Origin: Carallia brachiata | Taxonomy: Eukaryota > Streptophyta > Magnoliopsida > Malpighiales > Rhizophoraceae | DNA: 64,000 nucleotides | NCBI GenBank assembly: GCA_021464245.1 | Contig: JADCRB010000010.1 | Coordinates: 901,001 to 965,000 of the forward strand | Direction: 5' to 3' | Translations under genes and position numbers: made by a program | The notes under the pieces: model-generated | The model's database searches: none | What the model was told of the DNA's origin: nothing | Seen by the model: the letters and a program-made list of their open reading frames with translations, nothing else | Part shown: in pieces, positions 23,901 to 35,685 of the stretch | How the letters are laid out: every line of letters starts with the position of its first letter | Numbering within the stretch: position 1 is the stretch's first letter

Positions 23901-24840
23901 CAGTCTGCCAAAAGAAAGTGATGCAAAATATAACTATTTAAAAAGGAAAAAATTTATTGGCAACGATAATAAAACAGAAAGTGGACATACAATGTTATGG
24001 ACCATTCGATTGATTAAGATTAATTAGATAAACTGTGTGTTTTCCTTATAATTTATTAAGTGTATCCATGTAGTCAAACTCATTTAAAATGGCACAATAA
24101 TAATTAATAAATAAAAATTAATAAAAAACGTAATAAACATCGGAGCAAACATGTAGACAACTAGCTACTAGTTTCCGCGGAATAAATCCAGTGTCTCAAG
24201 CCACCGCCATGATACCGTTGCTATATTGAGGGTGATAACAACCTTTTTAATCCTCATTTTAGGACTGTTAAAAATTAATTAATTTGATCCAATCGACAAA
24301 TTAATTCGCATGAATCTACATTTGTCAAAATTATAAAAATTTAGATTGGTTGCAGTTTTTAAATTTTAAAATTCACTAAGTATAGATTTAATATAAATTA
24401 AGGGTTCTGAAATTTGTCCAATACAATGCAATCCACCCTCTTATTATATATAAAAGCCCATGAAGGAAGCCCCCTACTGTCAGTTCCACCCCCTACTACG
24501 ATATCTTTGTGAATAATTGTTTTTTGACTTGCTCCTTTCCTACTGCTGCTCTCCGTCAACATAGGAATCCAAAATTTTGCTTGAGACATTGCTGGACGAA
24601 GAATTTGTGCATGAATTAAAATATAATTTTGGACATGCAAAAGAACCCAGCACCTTAAGACCATGTGCATTGTGAAAAGTTGGCACTTCAAATCACTCTG
24701 CTTTGATTTGTTTATGAGGAGTTACAGCCCGCCTAGCATACAGCAACCAAAAATTAATCTCAGGAAGTAATTCAAATGAAAGCATCACAGAATGGCATTA
24801 TGTTAACTCCTTTCACGCAAAATTTTCTTTTATTGAATAT
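20961..24840. other. AT-rich intergenic DNA upstream of the BBX gene
   Basis: No gene is recognised. A purine-rich GA/GAA tract covers about 21150-21380 (AGAGAGAGAGAG near 21247). Open frames at 21083-21313, 23221-23580 and 24398-24691 show no family features I can name. The remainder is low-complexity AT. Confidence 0.5.
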
Positions 24841-24900
24841 AATCCACTAAAATCTATCCAATCCAATCCGCCACTAGGTAGGGTGGCGGGTTGGGTGTGG

Positions 24901-24944
24901 ATAAAGAATAATTCAATCCGCCATAAAGAATAATTCAATCCGCC
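24901..24944. repeat. Perfect 22-bp tandem duplication
   Basis: The unit ATAAAGAATAATTCAATCCG plus CC occurs twice with no mismatch (24901-24922 and 24923-24944). It lies in a region repeating the words AATCCGCCA and ATCCAATCC (about 24840-25010). Confidence 0.85.
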
Positions 24945-25014
24945 ATCAGTGGATTGAATGCAAATATACCCTCAAATTCGTTCAATCCGACTCACAAACA
25001 CCTCTATCTCAATC

Positions 25015-25262
25015 TATATAGATTCTTACAATTAGCTAAGCATTTTTAGATTTTCATTTTAGTCATCAATCTATTTAGATTATTGACAATTGAGTTCTTC
25101 CGTCAGCAGCAATACATCAAGCCGTTGTAATTCCATGTCAAGCTACCTGAAGAACATAATTGCAAATTATCTAAAGGTTAAGGACTAAAATGAAAAATTA
25201 AAAACGTTTAATATCTAACAATAAAAAAACTATAAATATTTAGGACTAAAAAAGTTGGTTAT
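25015..25262. mobile_element. Probable small inverted-repeat element related to the GAGTCCTAA MITEs
   Basis: The left arm has TTTTAGATTTTCATTTTAGTC and the right arm GACTAAAATGAAAAATTAAAA with a GGACTAAAAAAG end, roughly complementary around a central CGTCAGCAGCAATAC segment. The arms resemble those at 13126-13626 and 25729-26020. Ends and target duplication are not resolved. Confidence 0.4.
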
Positions 25263-25288
25263 CTGAAGTATTCTCCTTTAGTTGCAAC

Positions 25289-25728
25289 GAGTCATTTCAC
25301 TCAAAATGATTATGAACTTAACATCCATGTCTTCATCAAACACTATTTTAATTGCAAAATGCACGTCACAACACATTTAATAGTATTAAACTTAATGAAT
25401 CTCGTCTAACAAAGGAGTTATTGTTCTTAAGTATCTTTCTTAATTGTATAGGATCATTCATTGCTTGAACAAAGAGACTTTCATTTCATTTCTAACTAAT
25501 AAGGCTTTTCTTTTTGATATTCTGAGTCATTTCTTGCAAAATGATCACGAAATTAACATATGTTTTTGCACCAATTATTATCTCTTATGACATGCACTTC
25601 ACAACACTTTAGATAGTGTTAAAACCATTGAATCTCATCTAATAAATGAGTTATTGATCTTAATTAGGTTTTCTTAGTTGAATAGAATTGTTCATTGTTT
25701 AAATAAAGAGACTATCGTTTCATTTTTT
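25289..25728. repeat. Tandem duplication, about 235-bp unit
   Basis: GAGTCATTTC.CTCAAAATGAT at 25289 recurs at 25524, and the copies stay colinear through CATTGAATCTC/AATGAATCTCGTCTAA, GAGTTATTG..CTTAA and AAAGAGACT..C.TTTCATTT. Copy 2 ends where an inverted-repeat element begins. Confidence 0.75.
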
Positions 25729-26022
25729 AGTTTATCGTTTGAGTTTTAAACTTTATAAAAATTTACAACCACGTTCTAAATCACTTTAGTTTTCACTTTA
25801 GTCTTCAACGTTCTAGATCCTTTGCAATTGGGGTCCTTTCATCAACAATATTTGGTCAAACTATTTGATTCCGTTTGGTCAAGTTATCCGACGTTGATGA
25901 AAGGATTTAATTGTAAAATATCTAAATCATTGAATATTAAAATAAAAACTAAAAACCTATTTATGACTTAATTATAAAATCTATAAAAATTGAGGACTAA
26001 AATTATAGTTATCCTTTCATAG
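25729..26022. mobile_element. MITE-like element with about 130-bp imperfect inverted repeats
   Basis: The left arm (AACTTTATAAAAATTTAC, TTTTCACTTTAGTC, ATCCTTTGCAATTG, CCTTTCATCAAC) is mirrored by the right arm (GTTGATGAAAGG, TTTAATTGTAAAATATCTAAATC, AATTGAGGACTAAAATTATAG). It has no coding capacity and is of the same general type as 13126-13626. Confidence 0.55.
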
Positions 26023-28206
26023 GCGACGTTTGGGTCACCTAAGAACTTGTCAGAAAAACAAGTGTCTATTTTTCTCGATTCCATTTGATGAATGAGGGCA
26101 AAATTTCTATTCTATGTTAAACGTACACAAGAATTGTCGAGCCAGTCAGCTGATGAAAATTGAAAGTAAGAACGGTGTGGAAACAGTGCTACGAACTCTT
26201 TGCTGCAATATTTTTAATTTTTAATAATATCTCTCAAGCTTTTCTCCATTTTGGAGAAAGGAGAATTTTACAAAATAAATTTCATGAAGACAAATTGATG
26301 CAAAATAATTTTACATTGTATAACTAATATTTTAAAATACTCAAGAAATGGATAACAAAATAACATATATTAATGTAAATCTTTTTTATATTGTATAAAA
26401 TATTATCAGTAAAATATGAAATATTTTATATACAGTATAAAATTGTTTTCTCTTCATTGGCGTTTGTAAAAATTTGTGTCTATATAGTCCTCCGGAAGAA
26501 AAAATCAAATACTACTATATTTGTTAAGAAATTTATCAAATACTCTTATGAATTCATTTGAATACAATAAAATTTTTAATACATGAATAATATTTTATAT
26601 CACATTAAAAAAAGTTACATTAATATATACTATATCATTATAACTCTTTTTTATATTGTGCAAATGTTATTTTTTATAGCATCCAAATGAGTTCATGAGA
26701 TTTGTGTTCAAAAAGAATTTCACAACAAAACTACGGATTCACAATTTTTTTTTTGACAATGCATGACATCTATTAGATATTTTAATTTAAATACTATATG
26801 ATCTAAATGTTACCCTAAAAATGTTTGAAAGAGCTAGAAAAATTCGAACGAGCTTTTTTTTTTTTGGGGCTCAAGAAATTAGATTATATCCAATATTGCA
26901 TACAAATTTTACTCCTCCAAATTATCATATTTGAAAATGACCTTATGTACCGATACTATATAAAGCATCATTATGAAATTTAAATTTAAATAGTAATAAA
27001 ATAATTATACAATTTATCCAACGATATCTAATCATTTATTTATTATTTTTTGTTTAAATTTCAATCATACAATAACTTATATCAAAAAAAATTTATTACC
27101 TAATATTTTCTACAATATATGTATACGCTAATCAACCAGTTTTCAAGCTTAATTTGACCGGAGGCAACAGAGCAAATTATGGACTGCCTTCCTTGAGGGC
27201 TGTTATGTATTGCCTCGCAATGGAGAATTACGTTGGCTAATAGGGAATCAAGCGATGTTGCCATCTTGTACCACTTTTCAGGACCTTTATATACATGACA
27301 GAAACCATTCTTGTCTGTCCTTTTTAATCTAAATATTTGACCGCACCAATACACATAATTTAAACACATTTAATTTAACAATTTATTTATTTTTTTAGAT
27401 AATATTTTTTTTTAAAATCTACTAGCCTATGTCTTTACATATTAATCTTATATTTATTATTACATGATTACCTCACTTTTCTCAATATTTAATTTCTGCT
27501 TTAATACAACACCATAGAGGTAATATATTGTTTTTTTAAGGGCTACATTACTTTTTTTTTTTAATAAACATCATCGCCGGTGCCCCACTACCAGATTCAT
27601 TTGGCTTGCACTTTGATCGATATATTGATTAAATTAACAGACTAATATATGCATGCTTTAACAGGTCGAGGGCGTTTTAATTATGGCGGGGGTGAATAAA
27701 GTTTAGAGCTTTGAAGAAAGGGAAAAGTAGTCGTCTTTTCTTGCGGCACCTCCCTTATTGGCTCCACTTGTTCTCTTGATTTAGTAATGTCCAAGGGAAC
27801 AGTATGTATATATATATATATAATTTTATTTAAAATGTACGCCTATTAATCAAATAAATATATTTGAATTAAAAAACTAACATTAAATGATACTTTACTC
27901 ATGTCAAATTTCTGCGTGCATATGGATTAAGATGGCATGGGATAAGAAAATCCCATATAATCGCAAGCTTGTATTTGGCAGAGTGATGGATAAATTGTCC
28001 TCTTCACTTGTAATTGGGAGTTTCTTATTCTGACGCTGCATCCACCAGTCCATTTAATTTTCTTGTATATGTTGCATGTTTCTTTGATCTGCTATATGCC
28101 TTGAATCTGTATAATGTTGTGGCCGCTTCTTGAGTCTCTCTTGCAAGGCAGAGGCAAGACATGACACAAGACTGGTCCAAGACAGTAAATGTCAACGGCC
28201 AAAATC
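26023..28206. other. AT-rich intergenic, no gene recognised
   Basis: Open frames on the minus strand at 27100-27369 and 28025-28225 have no recognisable family features. A TA dinucleotide run is at about 27806-27822. Nothing else can be supported. Confidence 0.5.
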
Positions 28207-28618
28207 TGATGGGGGAATAAAACAAAAAAAAATTTTATTATTTAGAAATTTATTTATAAAATATATTTTATATTTATAATTATATTTTATATTTTATTAA
28301 ATTAAATATTATATTATTTAGAATCATATTTATAGTTATTTGTTAAGTTTCAGTTATTTTCTATTTAAAATCTTATTTTTAATTTATTTTAAATTCTGTT
28401 CTTAATTGGTTTAGTCATTCTATCTTTGTAAATATGTTTCTATATTAATTTTATTATGTAGAAAAATATTATAATAATTTAATATTAAACTTTTGAACGA
28501 GCAGACTTTCGTTAATTTTACAAGTGGATTCTCGTGTGTGTTATAGGTAATTCCGTTATTTTCTACTTTTTGGTTGCATTTTTGAGTCGTTCATTAGTGT
28601 TGTTACTCTTGCAACATC
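28207..28618 (+). repeat. Left LTR of the PDS5-carrying element
   Basis: It starts TGATGGGGGAATAAA and ends near CAACATCA just before the TGGTATCAGAGC primer site. It is very AT-rich and matches 30900-31278 with scattered substitutions and gaps. Confidence 0.75.
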
Positions 28619-28716
28619 AATTTGGTATCAGAGCAAATCCCAACCCAAAATTGTTTTCAATCTTCAATCACAACTAGTTTTCAATCCTAAATCACACGCT
28701 AAAAACGTTCCCAAAC

Positions 28717-29271
28717 TTGTTTTCAATCTTCACCAAACCCAAATTCACAGAAAACTCATCAGAATTCAAAAACCTTGAAAATCACACAAAAGACCTTATG
28801 ATCATCCCTGCCACCACTACTCACTGGAGCTCAGCCGTCGCTAGTACTGTCGGATGCCGAAAACAACTGGAAGCCACTTCCGCGGAACAGTCGTCCCCCA
28901 ATCCACCCAACCTCGACCTTCATGCGTCGAGATCTGGCCGGAATACCCCTGGAACAGCCCCCGAAGTTGTTGTTCCCTTGTGTGTCGTCGTTGTTGTTCG
29001 GTTGCCACCAACCTCTTTCGACAACGCGACAAGGCCAGAGAGCCTCGTAGATGTTCTATTTACCCCTCTCAGCCTCCGTCGACTCCAGATCGAGCGTCCT
29101 CGACATTGTCCGTTGGTGAACTTCCAACCTTGCGCCACCAGTGTCAGTACTTCAAACCTTCGTGTTCAGAGTTGTTGTTTCCCTCACCACCGACTTCCTG
29201 CCCCAGATTGGCCTCCCCTAACCTCGCCGGCGCTTCCCCAACCCCGATGGAGTCACCATCCTCTCTTCTAA
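28717..29271 (+). CDS. Unrecognised Pro/Ser-rich open frame inside the LTR element
   Basis: This 184-codon frame starts MFSIFTKPKF and is rich in Pro, Ser, Thr and Arg. Its base composition (GC- and CCA-rich, about 28800-29330) contrasts sharply with the AT-rich surroundings. A second frame (28854-29333) is open over the same DNA, so openness here may reflect composition rather than selection. I recognise no gag or cellular domain. It occupies the position where gag would lie, just after the primer site, and could be captured host sequence or an element-specific leader. It may not be translated. Confidence 0.3.
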   Translation: MFSIFTKPKFTENSSEFKNLENHTKDLMIIPATTTHWSSAVASTVGCRKQLEATSAEQSSPNPPNLDLHASRSGRNTPGTAPEVVVPLCVVVVVRLPPTSFDNATRPESLVDVLFTPLSLRRLQIERPRHCPLVNFQPCATSVSTSNLRVQSCCFPHHRLPAPDWPPLTSPALPQPRWSHHPLF

Positions 29272-29674
29272 CTGCTATCACCGACGTTGTTTGGGAGTTC
29301 GCTCGAGCCAACTCCCACACAATTCGCTTGTGACTTTCTGGTTTTTTGGGTCAAAGGTCAAAACTTTTTGTTGTTTTAATATTTTTAGCAATTTCAGTTT
29401 AGTCAAACGAAAAAAAAAAGAGAAAAAGAAAAAACATTTAAAAAAAAAGTGATCTGTCATTTCAGTTTTACGGTCAGTTAAGTATTTTGAGTGTTTTCTT
29501 AAAAAAAAAAAAAAAAATCCTAGCCTAGTGCGTAAAGTGTTAGTGAAATTAGTATTTTAATTTAGTCGGCATTGGAAAAAAAAGAAGAGTAAAAAAAAAG
29601 AAAGAGAGAGTGGTTACAATTGTGGAAAAGTAAATTTGGTATGCTGGGCAAATATTAGAAAGTCCTCACATTTA

Positions 29675-30350
29675 CATTAGAAGCTTGCTATCTCTTTTGG
29701 ATCAAATTGAAAATTACTTATTGTGACTGTAGTAATCAGGTACATTATCAGTTGTCTTGAATCCATTGATGAAACCATTTATCAAGCAGCAATTTTTTCA
29801 AAATTATGATGCCGATCTGCGAATTTCAGTTGCTTTCTGCCTAACTGAAAGTATACGGATAACTGTTCCAAATTATTTTTCTTATGATGATGTGATGAAG
29901 GATATTTTTCAATTAATTGTCTCATCGTTTGAGGAATTGTACGATAATACTAGTAGCTCCTATGGTAAGAGAATATCGATTCTTGAAGCTTTGCGAGTAT
30001 GCAGTATTATTACATGATGATGGATCTTGGTTGTGATTAATTGATTATTAAGATGTTTCACCATTTCCTTACTAATATAAGGGGCTACCACTCACGTAAC
30101 ATCTTTATGCTAATGGAAGAAATTATGGTAAATGTGCTAGATGACAGTGAGAATTGCTCTCATGACTTACTTTTCCCACTATTATATAGTGTGGATAAGG
30201 TTCGTGCAAAGATTTTCTCTTTTTCTTACAAGTTGGGAGAACGTGTGATTAAAAGTTGTGCTTATAAACTCAAGCCTTACTTGATACACAGTTAAATGTA
30301 CAGTGATGTCCTTATTGCATTATGTTAAGATATGTTTGAAATTGATGCAT
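29675..30350 (+). pseudogene. PDS5 (sister chromatid cohesion) gene segment captured in an LTR element
   Basis: Three consecutive pieces match conserved N-terminal HEAT-repeat blocks of plant PDS5, the cohesin regulator. The first (about 29675-29720) reads LLDQIENYLL. The second (29757-30000) has KPFIKQQFFQNYDADLRISVAFC, ESIRITVPN, DDVMKDIFQLIVSSFEEL, SSSYGKRISILEALR. After a frameshift, DLGCD and IIKMFHHFLTNIR..HSRNIFMLMEEIM.NVLDDSE lead to KLGERVIKSCAYKLKPYL (30041-30290). The order and spacing follow the family, and no intron interrupts the block, which suits capture of a spliced transcript. Stops and frameshifts make it non-functional as read. The stretch to about 30870 continues partly open (VAPVDKSKVEDHS..., DVPLPQEVDLVDD) but is not recognised as PDS5. 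Confidence 0.82.
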
Positions 30351-30899
30351 AGATTGATGTTTATGCTATTCAAAATGAGGTTGTTGCTCCTGTTGATAAA
30401 AGTAAGGTTGAAGATCATTCGCATGTTCTGGTCAGAACATTTAGTGAGGTCATTCAACTTGTAGCTGAATCAGTCTATATTGGTGTTTTGAAATTGTCAT
30501 CTAATGCCCTTCCTTTTCCCACCAGTGATGTGTCACAAATACTACAACCAGAACCTTTGGTTAAAGTTGCTTTGTCAAATGAAGTTGCTCTGTTCAAAAA
30601 AGTTGATCTCATTGTCGCTTAGATGATGACGGATGTTCCTTTGCCTCAAGAAGTTGATTTGGTTGATGATAAATCTGTCAAACCATTTGTGACCAAAGAG
30701 GTTGCACAAATTGTGGACATTAATTTTGTCATTCCTCTAAAATTTCAATTTTTGACTAATTCTGCAAAATTCTTAAAGTTTGTTTCGTTGTTGCTGCCAT
30801 TGATTTTTTCTGCAGAATTTTCTCCGATTCGAAGCCTGTTTTTTCTCATTCTCCTACACTTCAAATTTTGAGGATGAATGTTTTTCAAGTAAGGAAGAA

Positions 30900-31278
30900 T
30901 GATGAGAAATAAAGAAAGAAAATTCTATTATTCAGGAATTTATTAATATCTTATATTTTAAATTTTATTAAATTAGATATTATATTATTTAGAATCATAT
31001 TTAGAGTTATTTTCTATTTAAAATTCTATTTCTAACCTATTTCGAATTCTATTCTTAATTAGATTAGTCATTTCAGTTCTATAAATAGGTTTCAATGTTA
31101 GTTTTATTATGTAGCCAAATATTATGATAATTGCATATTGAGTTTTTGAACGAATGGACTTTCATTAATTTTGCGAGTAGATTCATGCATGTGTTACAAG
31201 TAAATTCTCGTTGTTTTTTTTTTCCTATTTTTTGTATAGATGCCCTAGTTTTCCATCGGTGTCATTACTCGTTCTAAA
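30900..31278 (+). repeat. Right LTR of the PDS5-carrying element
   Basis: It starts TGATGAGAAATAAAG immediately after a purine tract. The 3' boundary is placed by alignment to the left LTR (GTGTCATTACTCGTTC against GTGTTGTTACTCTTGC) and is approximate. Confidence 0.7.
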
Positions 31279-32794
31279 TTAAGAGAAAAAGATAGTAACT
31301 AGCAAAGTCTTTTGTTCTCTTTTAGGAATAAGCAGTGGATTGTCGTAAACCACTACCTTTTAGATGTTTGACCTCTAATAGTATTCATATATGAAACGCA
31401 GACGAGAACTCTACTAAACCTAAACTATTTTAGGGAGTATGAAGAAGAGGAGGAAGGTGGGCTAGCTTAAAGAAGAGTAATAGCTCTAAACAATCATAAA
31501 GTCATACGTTAGGTTGGACTTATGAGGTTCTATTTATAGATAACTTAGACTATATAAGTCATACTGTATATGTCTCATAAATTATACTTTAGTCTCAAAA
31601 ATACAAATATTATAAATTTGGCCCAAAAACTTTATCAACTTTTCAATCAAGTCCAACTAAATCTCCTTTTATGTCTTCCACTAATTTCTTTTATATGTGT
31701 GACCCATTAGAATCCTGAAATATTGATAATGAATATAAATTATAATTCTAAAGGATTAAATAAATTAAATTCTTTTAATTTATCATTAATTCTCTAATTT
31801 ATTAATTTATATTAATAGATTAAAATTGTTATCTAACAACATTTCATGACTATCGTAATGTCAAGATAGTTGTTTGACAAATCCTTTCAGTGCACATATC
31901 TCTATTTAATTCAATCATTTCGTCATACTAATGTTCCAACTAAACATAAAATATGAAATTAGTATTTACTCTATATTATCTAATTACATTCTCTCTCAAA
32001 TAATAATAATAAGGTCATTGATTCAATGAATAAGATTATAACTTCTTATAATCCTCATTCCATCTTGCGTAATGATTTTTAGAATCAATACTTATTGAGA
32101 ATAGTAAAATATTTTCTCATGATTACTTTAGGGTGATGAATCATTTATTGATCATTAAATTATCATCATGTAGTTTATAATATGTCTAATACAAACCCCT
32201 ACAAGCGATTCTTAGTGAGGACAACTTAGAAGTGAGATCAAAATATATCAATTCTTATATGAGATACTTTTAGTGATTTCAAGTCTAAGGATCATTATAT
32301 AACTGTTACACAAAAAATTCTTTAGATATACAAGTAATATTTCATTTGAAATCTTTATGATAAGTCGATATAATAAACTTGTTCATCTAACAAGCACCCA
32401 CGTGCTTGTCTAAGTATCACTACACTTTAGCTTATGAGGACAATTACTTTCTTCATAAAAAAGAAACATAACATGTGCTAGTTTCACATCGCCATCAATG
32501 TTCTATCTTGATCAAGTATTAATTAAGAATATTTAAAAATAATACTTTGATATAATAAATATCTCATAATTATAATTATATGACAATTATTTTCGTAAAA
32601 TATATTTACCTTATGAACTTTTTTTTAAAAAATTTATTAATTATCATGTTAATTATATAAATATAACAAAGATATAAAATATCTTTTATTAATAATTATA
32701 TGCATAAAATATTAAATATATTTATAACTAATAATTAACTAATTAACTAATAAGACATACGCTGACAAGAGTGATGTCATTCTGACCCACATGC

Positions 32795-32827
<33 letters not shown>

Positions 32828-34370
32828 GTGAAAAAGGTAGTAGAAAATGGATTTGACATGTTGACTTAGGTGGACAGATAGACAGTTTGGTATGGTTTCT
32901 CGTTCAGTGGGTATGATTTTGGGGTTAGACTACATACACCGTGTGTTGCACCGAATAATATATATATATATTTTTTGTGTTATTCATAAATAGATTTAAA
33001 TAAATATTATTTTATAATTTAAAGTATAGATATTAAATAAAATTTATTTAAAAATATTTTTTTAAAAAAATCAAAAAAAGTTATAATAATACATGTGTGT
33101 ACTTTTGATATTCCTATCCTATTGCAGCAAACTTTTCTGATAATTTTGTTGAATTGTTGGGAGTCTCTTTTTTCCTCTTCGAAAGTTTCGTATTGATTTG
33201 GTTCCAGTGTTAATAAAACTTTACTACTATTTAAGAAAAACAAAGAAAAGATTAGACAAATCTGGATAAGGTTAAATGTCAAAATGGTGGGCTCGGGCAC
33301 AAGGAGGACAAAATATACATTTTCTTTCTTTTTTTTTTTTTGGTCGAAATATACATTTTCTTTCTCAAATGACTGATGGTCCAACGAATGACGCTCTTTA
33401 CCTACTTGCCGTAAGATTTTTGACAACCGCCAGGGTGAGGGTGTGGCAATGTTGTCAAATTTGAACTGATTTGGCTAATACAATCGATTGGATCAATGAT
33501 CAGTTTTATGTCCTGTCTACATTTAACTTAAAAATAAGGAAATGAACAAGTCGGTAAAAAACAGTCACCAAGCAAGTTTGACCGATGAATTGTTCTGAAT
33601 TTGACCGAATTTACTGGTTTGGTTTATTCTATATATATATATAGATATATATAAAACCTAAAGCTTAAAACATAATAAGCCCATGCCATGGGGGCTACAA
33701 CCCGATCTCATCACTTCCACCATTGATCTCCAGAAAAAATTATGTATTTCAGACTAAATTAGATTCGTGTCACTATTATCCAACATTGAAGATTTGTTTT
33801 AATTTTTGTACAAAAAAAAGGTGTGTTTTAATTTATGTATTGTACAACTATTATTCTCTAGTATTTTTTCTTTGTATTTAAGACTAAAAATTTATTCTTT
33901 TATAAAATAATTCTTAATACTGGTTTAACCAGTTGAACCAATTCAATTTTAAATTACTAATTTTTTAATTCAATAGTCGGTCCTATTATGACAACTTTAA
34001 GATGTGAAGATGCGGTCAATTACACTATTATTTTTTGTGTTTAAAAAAATATAATATATTTTTAAGAGAATGTAATATATCTTTTAGACAATATAATACA
34101 TTTATAAAAACCTGCAGTACATTTTGTTAAAAAAGTAGTACATTATTTTTGTAAAAAAAACAAGTCTATGATAGGTGAAAAGGTGTGACTTACTTTTTAG
34201 AAAAACATTACATATTTTTTCGGCAATACAATACAATTAAAAAAAAAATTCATTCCTTTTATAAGAAACACAAAACATATTAATTCTTTTTTGAAGAAAA
34301 AAAAAAAACAGTGATAGGCATGTGTCCTTGCACCCACCCTCTTATGTCCACCCGATGTTGCTCTTTATAA
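31279..34370. other. AT-rich intergenic, possibly a decayed non-coding retroelement
   Basis: No coding similarity was found. About 31290-32600 is a long non-coding block whose style (for example AAGCACCCACGTGCTTGTCTAAG near 32391) recalls a long LTR remnant, but I cannot identify ends. A T27 run lies at 32801-32827 and TA/ATAG microsatellites near 33630-33655. The 135-codon minus frame at 33019-33426 looks like chance. Confidence 0.4.
32801..32827 (+). repeat. T27 homopolymer
   Basis: An uninterrupted T run of about 27 bases between CTTGCCC and GTGAAAAAGG. It may be a poly(A) tail on the minus strand of a lost retroelement, but no body is recognised. Confidence 0.8.
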
Positions 34371-34371
34371 A

Positions 34372-35685
34372 AACACTAGTAATAAACCCGCGATGCGCAG
34401 ATTTAACAATATTTTAATAATTTATTTTAATTTTATTTTATTTAAAAAAATGAAAAAATATTATAATATTGATTATTATTCTTTTTATAAAATTTTTAAT
34501 TTTATAAAAAATAAAGCAAATTTTAAGGAAGAAATAATTTGAGTTTTTTTTTTATTTCTTGAAGAAATTTTAGTGTATTTTTTTATTTTTTAAGAAAAAA
34601 TAGATAAATTTGAGAGATTTTCATAATGTATATTTTTTTCTTTTTTAGAAAAGGAGAGTTTGAGAATAATTTTTTATTCTTTTTTATAATTTTTTATTAG
34701 AACATTTTATAAGTATAAAGATTTGATTAGAGTCAAAGTAGTATTATAAATCAATAAAAATCCTTATTTGCTTACAATTCTTAATCCTATCGGAATCGTA
34801 ATAAAATTTTGATAATTTTAATTTACGAATTTATGAGGAATCGTCATATATCAGAGAGAGAAATATTGAAATTTTCTCCCAACTTATACTTTATATACTT
34901 ACACTAGTAATAGACTCGTGTGATATACATATTTAATAATATTTTTTGACAATTTATTTTTATTTATTCTATTTAAAATACTTTAATATAAATCATTTTT
35001 TAAGGAATTTTTAACTTTTTTTAAAGAAAATAAAGCTATTTTTTAGGGAAAAAAGAAAGAATTACGAGTAGTTTTTTTTTTTTACTTTTGAGGAAATTTT
35101 ATTATTTTTTTATTTTCTTAGAAAAATATTTTCACTTTATTTTATTTAAAATAAAAAGAAAAAGTTATTTTAACTTTGAGTATTAGTTTTTAAAGAATTT
35201 TTTGAATTTTTTAAGAAAATAAAACTATTTTTTGGGAAAAAAGAAAAAATTGGAATATTTTCTTTCTTTTCATCTCTTTTGCATAGTATGTTTTCCTTTT
35301 AAAAAAAATAGATAAATTTAAGATATTTTCTCAATTATTCTCTTTTTTTTAAGAGAATTCGAGAATATTTTTTGTTTGTTTTATTAATTTTTGTTATTAT
35401 AAAATTTTATAATTATAAATATTTAACTAGAGTCAAGTAATACTATATAAGTCAATAAAATATTTTTTTGATTACAATTAAATTTTTATTTATTGATTTA
35501 TAGAGTCCTAATCGTGTTCGGATTGTAATAAATTTTGATAATTATAAGATATTTTAATATTTTTAATTTATGCATTTATAAGAAGTCACTATATGTTAAA
35601 AAGAGAAAAATTGAAATTTTCTTTCAACTTTAACTTTATATATTTATAATATATAGATATAGATATTGATAGATATAGATAAGTA
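34372..35685. repeat. Two adjacent copies of an ACTAGTAATA..CCCGCG repeat element
   Basis: ACACTAGTAATAAACCCGCGATGCG (34373) and ACACTAGTAATAGACTCGTGTGATA (34903) head two roughly colinear AT-rich blocks. Both continue with TTTAATAATATTTT.., AAGAAAATAAAGC.., GGGAAAAAAGAAA.. and end in TTTATAT.CTTATA. The second block contains a further internal duplication (about 34997 and 35185). The end has a TATAGATATAGATATTGATAGATATAGATAAG run. The opening motif is common in plant non-autonomous elements; the superfamily is not clear. Confidence 0.5.

Larger units (their letters stand above)
28207..31278 (+). mobile_element. Non-autonomous LTR retrotransposon carrying a PDS5 gene segment
   Basis: Two diverged LTRs (about 28207-28618 and 30900-31278) are colinear over shared words: TGATG.G..AATAAA at the start, ATTATATTATTTAGAATCATATTTA, TTTTATTATGTAG..AAATATTAT, TTTTGAACGA, GACTTTC.TTAATTTT. 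A primer-binding site TGGTATCAGAGC (28623-28634), complementary to tRNA-Met, follows the left LTR. A purine tract AAGTAAGGAAGAA (30887-30899) precedes the right LTR, in the TTTTCAAG..GG.GAATGATG context common in plant Gypsy-like elements. The 2.2-kb interior has no gag, protease, RT or integrase that I recognise. It holds a GC-rich open frame and a decayed PDS5 segment. LTR divergence suggests an old insertion. Confidence 0.82.

Noticed and set aside
32760..33000. Retroposed gene tail marked by the T27 run
   Set aside because: No coding remnant was found on the minus strand next to it.
33019..33426. 135-codon minus-strand frame
   Set aside because: Low-complexity Lys/Phe/Ile-rich translation with no family resemblance in AT-rich DNA.
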